Positions 46,340 through 57,568 of a stretch of 64,000 bases of DNA are shown piece by piece. This DNA is from Edaphochlamys debaryana (Eukaryota; Chlorophyta; Chlorophyceae; Chlamydomonadales), in the NCBI GenBank assembly GCA_016858145.1, contig JAEHOE010000143.1:124001-188000 (forward strand), read 5' to 3'. A program made the translations under genes and the position numbers. Position 1 is the first letter of the stretch, and each line of letters begins with the position of its first letter. The notes beneath the pieces were generated by a model. That model made no database searches. It was not told the DNA's origin and was given only the letters and a program-made list of their open reading frames with translations.

Positions 46340-48601
46340 GTACGCTTCTTGTCGCTTGGCAGGATTGCTGGCCAAGTCGCTAAAGAAGCAAGAGGGCAAA
46401 AGCCCTGTGTAACCCGCGTGGAGACGGTCCGACAACGTTGAGCTCGCTACGTTGTGAGTATTTGCAGCTCAGCGACGCCATATGTACTCACCCAGCCGTT
46501 ATCCATTCCGCTCCGGCAATCAGCTTGCTGGGCCGTTCACGTTCCGTCGCACCCCTGTACCGCACCACCGGCACAACCCGCTCTGCGCTCCCACTACACT
46601 GGGGCTACACCATCCTTCACCGTTTTACACCAAGTGTACCATGCACACCCGCATAGTCAGGAGGAGTGTGCAACCTGCGGTGGTGGCGCAAGCAATGAGC
46701 CTTGTGCAAGGTGTCGCTCTGGCCTCCCACGAGACTGTGGTGCTTGGGTGCGTGCCTGGAGGGCAGTCAGCAGCGCACTGAGCTGAGCGGCTCGGGCGGA
46801 TCAGTTCATGTCCCGTCGCACCATGCATGTACCCCCGCTACACAGCAACAACACCGGCCCAACACCGGCCCCCAAGGCCCAAACCCCCCACCGGCCCCGC
46901 CAAGCAACACACAAACACGACACGAATCCTGGGGCCCGGGGCAGTTGAACACGACCCTACACGGCTGTACCGAGGCACACGACTTATGGGCGGGTATGGG
47001 CGGTTGTTTTTGTAGCGCCGGCGGCACAGTCAGGGTCAGCGCGGTGTGCCGGGGGTACAGAAGGGTGTACGTGGGCGGGGGGGCACACCACACGGGTACA
47101 CCGGTGGTAAACTGGCGGTACACCGGCTTAAGGTGGGAACACGGGCTTGGTGGGCGGTGGTGAAGCTCGGGGCAGGTAGCGGGACGGGGCGGTGTAGCGC
47201 GGGTGCAGCATGTGTTACCAGTGCTGGGGGGGTGCAGCGTGGTACACCGGGGGTACTACTCCACCGGGACTCCGCGGGGGCCGTGGGGCTGGGGCCTGGG
47301 CACGCATGCCGCAATCTAGCCCCCACCGCGCGCCCGTTGGTGCCATCGACACGCGCTTCACTGGGCAACCCACTGCAGTTCTCTAGTCGGTATGCACGCC
47401 GTGCTGCCATGCTGGCTTGCGTGCCTCCCTTGCCTATACAGATCCGCGCGTTCTGTTCGTGTTCCCCAAGTGCGACACCAGGGTGCACGGTGCACTCACA
47501 GTGCATCAGATAGAAAGGCGCATGCATGTCGGACAGATGGAGGGAGGAAATTCACAAGCTACGGCTGCATAAAGACCCTAGCGCTCAGCAGCATCCTCCT
47601 TGCTTGGGAGCTACGTCGCTCGGTTCGGTAGGGGGGCAGAGATAGTGTGCCGTTGGCGCAGGGAGCGCAGCTCAGGGGTGCACCCAGGGTGCAGCAGGAG
47701 CAGCGTGTGCGGCTCTGGCGGGCGAACCGAACGTCCCAACCCCAGCTCCCTGTTTGCCGCCGATGGCATTGGGGAGCTCAATGGAACGGCTGGGGGCAGG
47801 CAGGTAGCGCTCAGGTAGCTCAGGCTCTCTCCCTACTATGTCCGTTTGTTCATTTCGCCAACGCCAAGCCCCCAACCCCAACGGCCAACCGTTAACAGCT
47901 ACCCTAGCAGCCTGACAGCTACCCTAGCGGCCACGTTACAGACGGTAACGCGATGTACCGCACTCACGTCAGGGTCGGGGGGTTGGGGCGAGTCGTCGGG
48001 GGCGCGGGGGGTGGGACTTTTTGCGCCGGCTCTTGCCGCAGAGTCACTTGTTGCATCGCCGCACAAAGCCACTACTATGGTGGGACCCTACTTGCTCCGA
48101 AACGCGCGACAATTCAACAAATCCGAACTCCCCCGACTTCGCGACCGCCCAGCGAGAGCTGTTACCGCGCCTGTGGTCTATACAGCTACAAACGAGGGCG
48201 AGGTGGCACCTGAGACCTCAGGTGGCAGCTCGGAGTGCGGGGGATGACAGGCGTCCTGCCACCAAGGCACGAGGGCCAGACAAATCTGGTTCCACGTCCC
48301 GTTTGGCCCCAACTGGTGTTTCTGCACACAAGCGAACCACGTAATACAATCCTGGGTATCCATAGGTGTCATCTGGGGGCGTGAAAGCGCTGTTTGGGGG
48401 CCTTGGTCGCGGCGCATGTCGCCGAGTTGGGCGGCATGTTCACCCGCGACAAGGACCCTTCTCCACTCAGACTGTCACCTGTAGTGCACATAAGCACTCC
48501 GGCACACGGCCTAGGCCTTGTAGCGGCTTGTCTCACAGAGCCCCGACGAGTAGTCGGCGGTGCGACCCCCTCGCAGAAATCGGACCGCCCAGGTCGCAGA
48601 A

Positions 48602-48687
48602 CCAACAATTTACAGCTCCTTTCCCGACCTATCGCAAGTTTACCTACCCAAGTGATACTGTGCAGAAGCACAGCTGTAAATTGTTGG
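48602..48687. repeat. 16-bp perfect inverted repeat, 54-nt spacer
   Basis: CCAACAATTTACAGCT (48602-48617) and AGCTGTAAATTGTTGG (48672-48687). AT-rich arms in GC-rich DNA stand out. Could be the ends of a very small MITE, or a cruciform/hairpin. Confidence 0.65.
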
Positions 48688-49156
48688 ATAGGGCGTCAGG
48701 CGGGACCTGGAACCATTTTTTTTCGCGGACCCCCCCTCAGTGGAAGTACCCCTGGGGGGATGAGGCCGTCATGAGGCCGCCCCGACACGAGCGACTCGAT
48801 TCGGCTGCTGCGAGGGCTACCTCCGGGGCCAGCAAGATGCAAGTAGAGCTTTGCAGCTGGGCTGGTGACGAGCGGGCACCTTCCCCCCTTCCCCCCGTCT
48901 GAGTGGGCAGCCCCGAGTGCAAAATGGTGAGCACGAGGGAGGGCTTGGCGCAGCAGGGCAGCGAGGAACAGGGGCGTTCAGGCCGGGGCGTTCCGTCTCC
49001 TCATGACGCTTTCCTACCCTGCTGTCCCCCACCAGGCCACGTCCACGCGGCGCCATTAGCTGCGGCGGCTGCGGCGATCACGTGGTGCCGCTGGCGCGCT
49101 GCTTAGGCGCTCTTAGGGGGGCAGCGTGGCAGCATGAGCGCTTAGGGGGGACGGGC

Positions 49157-49349
49157 TTGCGGCGCATGGCCTGCAGTGCTGTGGCGTGGTTACACCGGCG
49201 CCATGAACGATTGTGGGGGCGCGCCCCTTAGGCCCTCTTGGGCAGGGCGGCGTGGAAGCATGCAGGACTTGCGGCGCATGGGTTGCGGTGTTGTGGCGTG
49301 GTTGCACCAGTGCCATGGCCGGTTGTGGGGGTTGCCCCGTGGGCCCTCT
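49157..49349. repeat. Imperfect tandem duplication, period 111 bp
   Basis: CTTGCGGCGCATGG...GTGGCGTGGTT..CACC begins at 49157 and again at 49268; the two copies agree over about 82 bp with scattered substitutions up to GGGCCCTCT/AGGCCCTCT. Confidence 0.6.
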
Positions 49350-49870
49350 AGGGATCTTGCGAGGGCGAGGCGGGGCGGGGCGGGTGAAACAGGACCGGGC
49401 TTTGACATCGCAGGTGTGTGCGAGAGGAGCGGAGGGAAGAGGGCGGCGACCTGTAACCCAGTGCGGGGGACCACCAGGAGTACGACAGGACCCGGTAGCC
49501 CGACCGGATGCGCCGTCCGCTGACGGCCGGCGGGGGGGTTAGCTGCTAGCCTAGCTGCTACCCTAGCAGTCCTCGGTGTTTACAATGAAGGACCCCCCTG
49601 GGGTCACAGCGCTGAACGCTGGGGCCAAGCGACCCACCTCACGGGCTTGCCCCCTGCAAGCCAGCACGCAAGTCCCTGTCATAACTTGCACTGACCACAC
49701 TCAGGTCCCACCTTAGTCCTTGGCACGCAATGACCATGCTCAGCGTGTATCGATGGCCCCTCCTCGGCCGCGCCTCCTACCAGTAACCGTTCACCGTTCA
49801 TCATGTGCTCACACTGTTGGCCGTACACCTCTCGATCCTGGCTCTCCCGACCCCACATTCACTCCCACTC

Positions 49871-50061
49871 TGCGGCTCCCTCCCGTTTGTTATGCGCCGC
49901 AGAGGACTATGTCCCCTTTCCGCAAGGTGCACATCCCATCAAACGCCACGTGTAGCTCACCCGGTCCCCGCCCCTGCCCTGCGGCTCCCTCCCGTTTGTT
50001 ATGCGCCGCCGGGCGAAACCCCCCCCCCCCCTGCGGCTCCCTCCCGTTTGTTATGCGCCGC
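49871..50061. repeat. Three 30-bp repeats in the LINE 3' region
   Basis: TGCGGCTCCCTCCCGTTTGT plus TATGCGCCGC occurs identically at 49871-49900, 49980-50009 and 50032-50061. The spacing is unequal (109 and 52 bp). They lie just past the ORF2 stop, where LINE tails and RT-recognised 3' structures are found. Confidence 0.8.
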
Positions 50062-50080
50062 AGGGTGTGCCCCGCCTCCA

Positions 50081-53000
50081 TCAAGGGGCGTCCGGGCCTG
50101 CATACTGCACTGATCCGTCCGCCCTGGCCGCTAGGAAAGGGTGGTCGGTTGGGACCTCATCCCAGCCCCTGTGCGTGAGCCCAACCTCCGCAAAACACTG
50201 CAAACGGCCCTCAAACTCGCCTCGTGCTACTGCTAAAGCCTGTGCCATCATCAAGGAGTGGTCCTGAGCGTCCCTGTGCGCATAATTGTACCTTCTGGCC
50301 CGGTCCATCGCGCATATCGCGGCCAGACACACCACGTCCCACACTCGCGCATGAATCCCGGTGCCCTCTGGGGGCGCAGCAAGCCACACCTCGTGTCGTT
50401 TCACCGCCCTGCCAATACCATGACTGAGGCGCATACGAACAGCCACAGCGGCTGGACAATACCAGAAATGGTGGAGCCGATCGCCTTGCTCCATGGCCCG
50501 CCCACACGGACACCTCGCCACGTTCTCAGTTCCTAACTGGCTCCAGTGCATGCCAAATCCCGGGAAGCCATCCATCGCCAGCCTCCACAAGGGCTCTTTA
50601 TTGCCCGGATCCCACTTAATGCCCCACAACCTCGGCCAAACCGCTTTCAGACTTGCCACTGCTTCTGCTGATGCCGTGTCTGTGCCGTACGCCTCCTGAA
50701 TGTAAAGTGCATGCTTCCGTGCTAGCTTAACCCAAGCCGGTCCCAATTGCAAGTGCGTGGCCAGGCTAACTGTCATCTTTGCCAAGCTGACGTCCTCCCA
50801 GCCTATGCCCCTGGCAATGTTCGCCCAAGCCTCTTCTTCCCCTGGGGCGGCCGCCTGATCGTCCACCCCCCGTGCTGCTTTGGCCCACCCGGCCGGGAGC
50901 CGGCTAATAAGCGCGCCCAGGCGCTGTCCCATGTCTAGTCCATTGCGGAGTGCTTGTGGGAGCGCTCCCACCTGCGTGCCCAAAATGCTCTGTACTACCC
51001 TTTCGGTATATGACCTGTTGATCTGGGCCCTCGCCCGTGCGAGAGCCCGGCCTATGCTGCCCTCCAGCCCGTGCATCCCTCGGATGCGCTCAAGCTCAAT
51101 TAGGCAGCGGACTGCCGTGCCTACTGTCCGCAGTCCCGGAACCGCGAACAGATCTGTGAACTCGCCTTTGAGGCCCCAGCTTGGGGCGTTGTTGTTGATG
51201 TTCCCCGCGGGCAGGGCTGGGTTGCCCCAAAGCGGTGCATTGTAGACCCAGGCTCCGGCTGGCATGGGAGCAATCACTTGGGCCCGGGGCAGCAGCGCTA
51301 GCGTGCCTGCCACGCGCACCAGTGCTGGTGAGGTTGCGTGTGGGACTGTGGCCCCCAAGATGCGGAGACCGATCGACGAGGTCGGGCGCCGCATTGTCAG
51401 GAGGCAGAGCGGGTGTGCTGCTGGGTGGGTTGAGCGGAGCAGGGAGACGAGCGGCGCGGTCCACGGCGGGCGGTAGCGGAGGAGGCCGCAGGCGCCCAGA
51501 ATGCCACGGACTGCCGCACTCGCGTGCCTGGCGCCAGTGTGCTCGACGAGGGGGAGCAGGCCAAAGCCGCCAACTGCCGGGGAGAGGTACATGCAGCTCG
51601 TGGGTGCTCCTGCGGGCAGTGCGTTGGGGTTGTCCCTGTATCGAGCAGGCGTCATGTTGCGGTCGGTCAGGGCCGCCACCGTGCCCACTAGGTGCTCTGT
51701 CGCCGTACGAGGGGGTAGGCCGTTGTGCTGGCAGTGGTAGAGGAGGGTGCCCAGGCCGTAGGCGGACAGGCATGAGGCAACGCCGAAGGCTGAGAGGCCC
51801 ATCCTCACGATCAGAGTCAGGCGGCTGAGGAACTTGTCCAGCAGGGGGGGAGGGAGGGGAGTGGCCGCCGTTGGTTGTGTGGAGAACGTGACGCCAAGGG
51901 TGCGTGCAGAGGCGGCGAGGTGGAGGCTGGCAACCTGCTCCGCAGCCTGGGGTCCGGGGGGGGGATGCTGCTGGAGGGCCGGGGGCAGCGGCGTGCCGAT
52001 GCGGAGGAGCTCGCACTTTCCCACGTTGAGGCGTTGGCCTGACGCTGCTGCGAAGGTGTCCATGGCGCTCATCAGGGCGGAGACGAGGGTGGTGGATCGC
52101 AGGATCTGTCCGTAGTCATCTGCATACTGGCTGGCTGTGAGGCGCGTGTTGGCTAGGGTGAACCCCAGTTCAAGTCGCTTGAGGAAGGAGAGCAGGGCTT
52201 GTCCGGGGGCCAGGTAGAGAAGGGGGGCCAGCGGGCAGCCCTGTCGTACCCCAGCTGTAACTGCCTTATAGCTGGAAAGCTGACCGTTGACCAAGGCAGC
52301 CGATCTGGTGCCCGTGTAGATCAGTCTGACCCATCTAAGAAAGCCATCGCCAACCCCCAGAGCATCCAGGCAGGCGAGGAGGAACGGCCTGTCCACGGTG
52401 TCGTACGCTTTGTGGAAGTCGAGGAAGGCTATGAGGCCCGACTCGCCTGATTTGCGCAAGGACTCAGCGAGCAGCTGCATGAGGAGGATGTTGTCGGAGA
52501 TGAGGTGAAGGGTGAGGAAGGCGGTCTGCTCGTTGTCAATGGCCTCCATGAAGGCGGGGAGGAGGCGGCGGGCGAGGACGCGGGCAAGGAGGCGGTAGTC
52601 CGTGTCCAGGAGGGTGATTGGGCGGTACATGGCGGCGACAGCTGGGTCCCCGCCCTTGTGAAAGCACGAGATCACTGCGTCCAGAAAGCCTGCTGGGGTC
52701 GACTCGGTGGTCCCAATGGCGGTGAAGACGTCAACGAGGATAGGGGTTAGCTGTGCTGCGTACGCCTTGTAGAGATCCATGGGGATGCCATCTGCGCCAG
52801 GGGCAGTTCTGGGCCGGGCGCCGGCAATAGCTGTGGCTACCTCCTTTGCCAGAACCTCCGCTGCCCCCATCTCGGCTACACGGCTCGGCGGGCAGCGGTT
52901 GCCGGCTGCATGTAGGGCGTGTAAGACCTGTGCGCGGGCTTCTGGGTCGGCAGCTGCGGCTGTGCTGACTCTGCTCCAGAACTCTGCCATCACCTCAGGT

Positions 53001-54322
53001 AACTCTTCGGGATTGGTTGCCTGGGACCCGTCAGGGCGCTGAAGCTGTCGTATGACGCAGCCACCTGAGACGGGGCGGATTAGTCGTGTGATGGCTGGGC
53101 AGGGGTGCTCCCCAGTCCGGAGCCAGGCTTGACGTGCGCGGCGGGCCCATGGTGCTGCGGCGCGGAGGCTGGCGGCGGCGGCAGCTGCGCGCACGGCGGC
53201 CGCTGCTGACGCGGCGCTGAGGTCGCCCGCTGCTACGGCTGCAAATGCTGCGGCTTCTGCTTGGGCAGCCGCCTCTGCTTCTGCAGTTGCCTGCAGGCGG
53301 CGCTGGCGGGCCATACGGTTGAGTCGGTTGCAGCTGATGAGCAGGGAGCACTTGAAGCGGGTCCACCACTGCAGGCACTCGGCGGGCGTGGTTGGGTGTG
53401 CGGCACTCGCTTGTATAAGCCAGTCGCCAAACTGGTCTCGCAGGTCGGGGTGATCCAAGAAGTGGAGGCGGGCTCTTGGGAGGCCCCGCCCGGGGGGCCG
53501 TGCCGTATCAAGGGGGTTGATGTAGATGGAAACCAGCCGGTGGTCAGAGGGGCGGCCTGACTCCACGCGGCAGGTGGGCACGTGGGCCGCCAGGGGACTG
53601 GAGGCGAGAAGGCGGTCGAGGCGGGCGGCGCTGGCGCCGTTGGTGAACGTGTATGCGTGCTGCTCGGGGTGAAGGGCACGATAGACGTCAACGAGGCCTG
53701 GGCAGAAGGTGGAGAAAGTTGCTGTGGTGGCGGCATCATCGGGGCGCCCATGTGCCGAGATGCTGTCCAGGGCGGGGTTGGGGACGAAGTTGAAGTCGGC
53801 TGCTAGGAGGTGGGTGCTCGTGGCTGACAGACTGGGGCCGAGGACAGTCTCAATAAAGCAACGTTGAGCTGAAGGAAGGTAGGCGCAGGTCAGCGTGAAG
53901 CTGTGGCCACCCCATCGTACTGGCAGCTGCACAAGTCGGCCCTCTGTGTCGGTCGTTGAAGGAGCCACAGGCACTTGTAGAGCTCCTCCAGTTATCAAGG
54001 CTTTACGTATCAGGATGGCGACGCCGCCGGCTGGGCCGCCCCGTGGCCCCTGGCCTGCCGGCGACCAAAAGGATTGCCAGTCGCCCACGTGGAGCTGGGC
54101 TGCAATGATGCTCATCTGGGTCTGCACCCAGTTGGTCTGCGCTGCTGGGAGCTTAGTCTCTTGTAAACATACTACGTCAAGCCGCTGCCTCGCCCACTGC
54201 TGCATGAGGGCGGTAAGGCGATCCAGCTGACGGTTTCCACCCCCCAAGATGCCTCATACGTTGTGGGTTGCGACCCTGAGCGGTGGGAGTCCCGCTCGCT
54301 CCCGAGGGCGGCGCCCGGGCAT
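50081..54322 (-). CDS. LINE ORF2: AP endonuclease, reverse transcriptase, Cys-His knuckle; one early TGA
   Basis: ATG at 54322 follows the ORF1 TAA with no gap, in the same frame. After 22 codons (…LRVATHNV) a TGA at 54256-54254 interrupts; the frame then stays open for about 1390 codons. Endonuclease motifs: VVCLQETK, LLAADFNF, RPSDHRLVSIYI. RT motifs: PGADGIPMDLYKAY, FLDFHKAYDTVDRPFLL, GVRQGCPLAPLLYLA and the catalytic SQYADDYGQ. Near the C-terminus RCPCGRAMEQGDRLHHFWYC is a zf-RVT-like Cys-His element. The order APE-RT-CCHC is that of L1-type LINEs. TGA replaces what is normally Arg or Lys in THNVRG-like starts, so a CGA to TGA change is likely, making this copy defective or dependent on readthrough. 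Confidence 0.88.
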
Positions 54323-55927
54323 TTAGATGAGGTCGCCCGAAGCCACCTCCGCCCAGCTGGCAGCAAGGGAGCGGCGCGCCGGGATGGCGTGGCCTCCACC
54401 AGCGTCGTCCAGGTCCGTCTCCGAGGGCAGCGGCACCCTCGTCTTTTTCCCAGGGGGGCTCGAGCCGGTGCTGCCGCCGCCCCTGCCGTTCTTGCCGCTG
54501 AGGCGGCCTGTGGCCCCGCCCCGTGCAGGGCTGCAGCCCCTGCCCGCTCCGCCCTGCTGGGGTAGCGCTAGGGCCGCCAGCGCCGTGATCTGCTCGTCGT
54601 CGCCCTCCGGGTCCACGGCGGCGGCGGCACGCAGCAGGCCCGGCGGCAGCTGGCCGTCGTCTCCCGCCCCAGCCGCGGTGTTGGGCGCGCAGCCCAAGTC
54701 CGCCTGCCCGTCGGCTCCCGCTGGCTCCTCATGGGCGGCTGGGTCCACCTCGTCCGCCCCCAGTCCCTCGCCCCCTTCCGCCACCCTCTCGCCGCCCTCG
54801 CTGTCGGTGCCCTCGGGGTGCAACTCCACGGCAGCGGTGGAGTCCGCCTCCTGCTCCTCAGCCGCCACCCCCACAGTCTCGGTGCTGGCCGCTGGTGCGC
54901 CGCCACCCCCGGTCTCCCCCGAGCCCTCCGCCTCCTCCTCCTGTACGGCCGCTCCTGCTGCTGCTGCTGCTGCGGCGGCGGCCGCTGCGGCTGCCACCTC
55001 AGCCTCAGCCGCGTCCACGTCATCCGCCCAGGGGCCGATGTACAGGTCCTCGGCGTCCTCCGACTCCGGCGGCTGGTGCCGCTGCTTGCTGTTGCTGTAC
55101 GCCTCGTGCTTGAGGGCGCCATTGCGGAAGGCGCGGTCGTAGTTGCCCCGGTGCAGCGGGCGGCACCGCAGCGTGAAGGTGGGGTCGTTGGTCTTCGACC
55201 CGTCCAGGTACTTGGTCCAGTCCTCCCGCTCTTTCCGGCCCGAGGCCGGAGGGGGCTCGTTCAGGTTTCCCGGGAGCTTCGTGCCCGCCGGGAAGTACAG
55301 GATGCAGCGGTCTCCCGACTCCAGGGCCGAGCAGCCGTCCACGTGCGTTGCCACGCGTGCAGGGAGGGAGCCCAGGGTGAAGCGGGTCACCTCTCGCACG
55401 TTCAGTTCACCGAACTCGGTCGGCCAGCCGTAGGAGTCGATGGCGATGAGGTCCTCGGTCCACTCCACCGTCCAGTCCACCTCGGGGATGTAGGAGGGGG
55501 CGGTGGGGGGGCAAGAGAGGATGGCGGGGGTTTGGAACACGCTGTCGCCGGCGTAGTCGGCCACCGCGGCCAGCATGCTCTTGAGCTTCGCCTGCCCAGC
55601 ATCGCAGAGGGCCAGCGTGATGGTGGCCAGGCAGGCGGCTGGGGCGTCGGGGTCCGCTGTGCTAAGGTCCGTGAATCGGATGCCGCCGAATTGCTGAACG
55701 GCCTTCGGGCCAGCGTTCTTGAGCTCATCCGTGATGTCGCTAATTGCCAGTTTCACTAGGTCCAGGGTATCTTTCTTTCCGAGTTCTGCTGCGGAGAAGC
55801 CATTGATGTGGCCGGTCAGGTTCGCGCGAGTGCGTCGCTCGCGGTTCAAGGGGGTGGTCAGCGAGTACTCTACTTTGAGCGGAGCTGGGCCTCTGGCCCA
55901 CGCGGACCGGGCCGCGGCCGCCGACAT
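54323..55927 (-). CDS. LINE ORF1 (putative RNA-binding/coat protein)
   Basis: 534 codons from ATG 55927 (MSAAAARSAWARG) to TAA. The first 300 residues look globular (RFTDLSTADPDAPAACL, then YIPEVDWTVEWTEDLIAIDS) but I recognise no RRM or zinc knuckle. The rest is Ala/Glu/Gly low complexity, with a polyalanine run, then a basic end (PPGKKTRVPLP). The function is assigned by position upstream of ORF2 only. Confidence 0.65.
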   Translation of the reverse strand: MSAAAARSAWARGPAPLKVEYSLTTPLNRERRTRANLTGHINGFSAAELGKKDTLDLVKLAISDITDELKNAGPKAVQQFGGIRFTDLSTADPDAPAACLATITLALCDAGQAKLKSMLAAVADYAGDSVFQTPAILSCPPTAPSYIPEVDWTVEWTEDLIAIDSYGWPTEFGELNVREVTRFTLGSLPARVATHVDGCSALESGDRCILYFPAGTKLPGNLNEPPPASGRKEREDWTKYLDGSKTNDPTFTLRCRPLHRGNYDRAFRNGALKHEAYSNSKQRHQPPESEDAEDLYIGPWADDVDAAEAEVAAAAAAAAAAAAAGAAVQEEEAEGSGETGGGGAPAASTETVGVAAEEQEADSTAAVELHPEGTDSEGGERVAEGGEGLGADEVDPAAHEEPAGADGQADLGCAPNTAAGAGDDGQLPPGLLRAAAAVDPEGDDEQITALAALALPQQGGAGRGCSPARGGATGRLSGKNGRGGGSTGSSPPGKKTRVPLPSETDLDDAGGGHAIPARRSLAASWAEVASGDLI

Positions 55928-55974
55928 GTCGGTCGGTTGCGCTCTACCTAGCTAGGAGGCGGGGCACGCCCATC

Positions 55975-55997
55975 GTGTCTGTGTCTGTGTCTGTGTC
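55975..55997. repeat. GTGTCT microsatellite
   Basis: Nearly four units of GTGTCT upstream of LINE ORF1, followed by a CTAG-rich stretch up to about 56085. Confidence 0.75.
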
Positions 55998-57568
55998 AGG
56001 CTAGCTGCTAGGCTGCTAGGCGGGCGCTAGGCCGATACGTATCAGGGAGAAACAGATAAGCTAGGCTAGCCGCTAGCAGCTAGCTCCCAGATACCCCCCT
56101 TCTCGCATAGGGTTCGCTTTCGTCGTGTTATGTTCGGTTACAACCATTACAACCACGCTGCACTTGCTCTACACCAAAACACGACAGCATGCACGAAACA
56201 CACATCCTTCTTGCGACGCCTAAGACCCAGTGTACGCGCAATGCACCGCCTAAGACCCATCCAGTGTACGCGCAATACGCCATACCCCCTTTCGTTGTTG
56301 CCGCTGGCGTGCCAATGCTGCCCTGCAGCCTGGAGGTAGGGGTGCGACACGCTGGCCCTAGGCGGCGCCAAGGCGGGGCCCCAGGAGGAGTGCGGAACCG
56401 CTGCGCAGTTCACGCGCTCGGTGCAGCAGCATGGTGAGTACTGGTCACTGGTCTCGGCGGGGCCTGTGCAGGAGCGTCAAGAAATGTCTGTAGTCTTGGC
56501 CTCTCGGGACGACGTGCGTAGGGTTTGCTGCTGCACCGTGTGCAAAAGGCCCTCTTCGCCACCCTTGCCCCCGTCACCCCGTGAGCCCCGCCGATCTGAC
56601 AACTACCATTCACCACTGGCAGCTGAGGGTGGGGCGGGGCCGTGCGTGCTGGGTGGGCCTCGGGCGGGCCTGCGCGTTCCCCCGTCCCCTGCCATGCTTG
56701 GTGGCTGGAGAGCAAAGTGCATGCAACGTCAAGTCAAGCTGTCGTGCCTGCCTGTCCGCAGTCTCTTACCCGTGAGCGTTTCAGCTGCTCACGGGTGCAC
56801 CGGCTGCGCACCGACCGTGCAGAGCGTCTTGAAAATCAAGCAGGGGATGGCTGGCAGGGCGCATTCAGCGGTACCGTTGCTGCGCTGCTAGCAGCCGCAG
56901 CTCTGTCAGTTCACAGAGGGCAGGAGGGGGTGGGCAGTTGAACGGATAGCACACGGGTGGTGTACAGACGCGACGGGGTATAGTCGGCGCAGGCACGGTG
57001 TCCTGTTGGTGTGCCGGGAGCATTGCACCGTGTGCCAGCGGGGGCGCTGGTGTGCCAGGGTGCACCGGGAGTGTCACACTCACGGTGCCATGCATTCACA
57101 CATTGCCGGTGGACTTGCAAACCGCAACATCCTGCATCCGACAGACTACCTTGATCAAGTACAGGTCCCCGCCGCACACCACTCAACACCACGCCCCGGT
57201 TGCTGGTCCTGCGCAAGCTGAACAGTGCACACGCGCGCCAACCGACAACCGGCGGTTGAATGTCAATCCGGGCCGGTGCCACATGGTTCCGCCGGCCTGC
57301 TTCCCCTCCTGGCGTGTGCCGTTTGGTTCCCGCCCTGAGCGCCGCACTGCACCCAGCCTAGCGGCGAATACAGCCGCAGACAGCATCCCGGCGCACGGAA
57401 GGTGTAGTCGGTTGCCGCTTTCGGCTAAAGATCCCAGTCATGGGTTCCATGCCGACGTACTCTAGCTCCGCCTGTGCCTCGGCCCCCCGCCATTCTCCCA
57501 CTAGGTCACCAGCCGTCGCGTCCTCCGCCACCACACGCACACCGCCCCCGCCTCGCTGCGGCTTCAGG
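55998..57568. other. Intergenic region with dispersed repeat copy 2
   Basis: Starts with a CTAG/GCTAGC-rich stretch, contains an imperfect direct repeat CAGTGTACGCGCAAT (about 56229 and 56262), then the dispersed repeat at 56324-56668. It probably includes the ORC6 3' UTR at its right end. No gene seen. Confidence 0.5.
56324..56668. repeat. Dispersed repeat, copy 2 (partner 16697-17046)
   Basis: Shares GACACGCTGGC, GCTGCGCAGTTCACGCGCTCG, GTGCAGGAGCGTCAAG, GGCCCTCTTCGCCACCCTTG and GCCTCGGGCGGGCCTGCG with copy 1 in the same order. Sequence outside these limits diverges. Confidence 0.65.

Larger units (their letters stand above)
46340..49870. other. Gene-poor region between glycoprotein C and the LINE
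   Basis: About 3.5 kb. The first 800 bp show weak similarity to the promoter regions of copies A and B (GGCGGTACACCGGCTT, CCGTCGCACC). Beyond that I see only short unsupported frames, a 16-bp inverted repeat and a 111-bp tandem pair, listed separately. No gene or RNA recognised. Confidence 0.5.
49871..55997 (-). mobile_element. Non-LTR retrotransposon (LINE) with ORF1 and APE-RT ORF2
   Basis: Coding strand minus. ORF1 (54323-55927) is followed immediately by the ORF2 start. The 3' end contains three 30-bp repeats (49871-50061). The 5' region contains a GTGTCT microsatellite (55975-55997). Exact ends and target duplications were not determined; CTAG-rich stretches near 49540-49570 and 55998-56085 may mark flanks. 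Confidence 0.75.

Noticed and set aside
47036..48344. Several 100-160 codon frames between glycoprotein C and the LINE
   Set aside because: Overlapping on both strands, no recognisable motifs and no splice structure.
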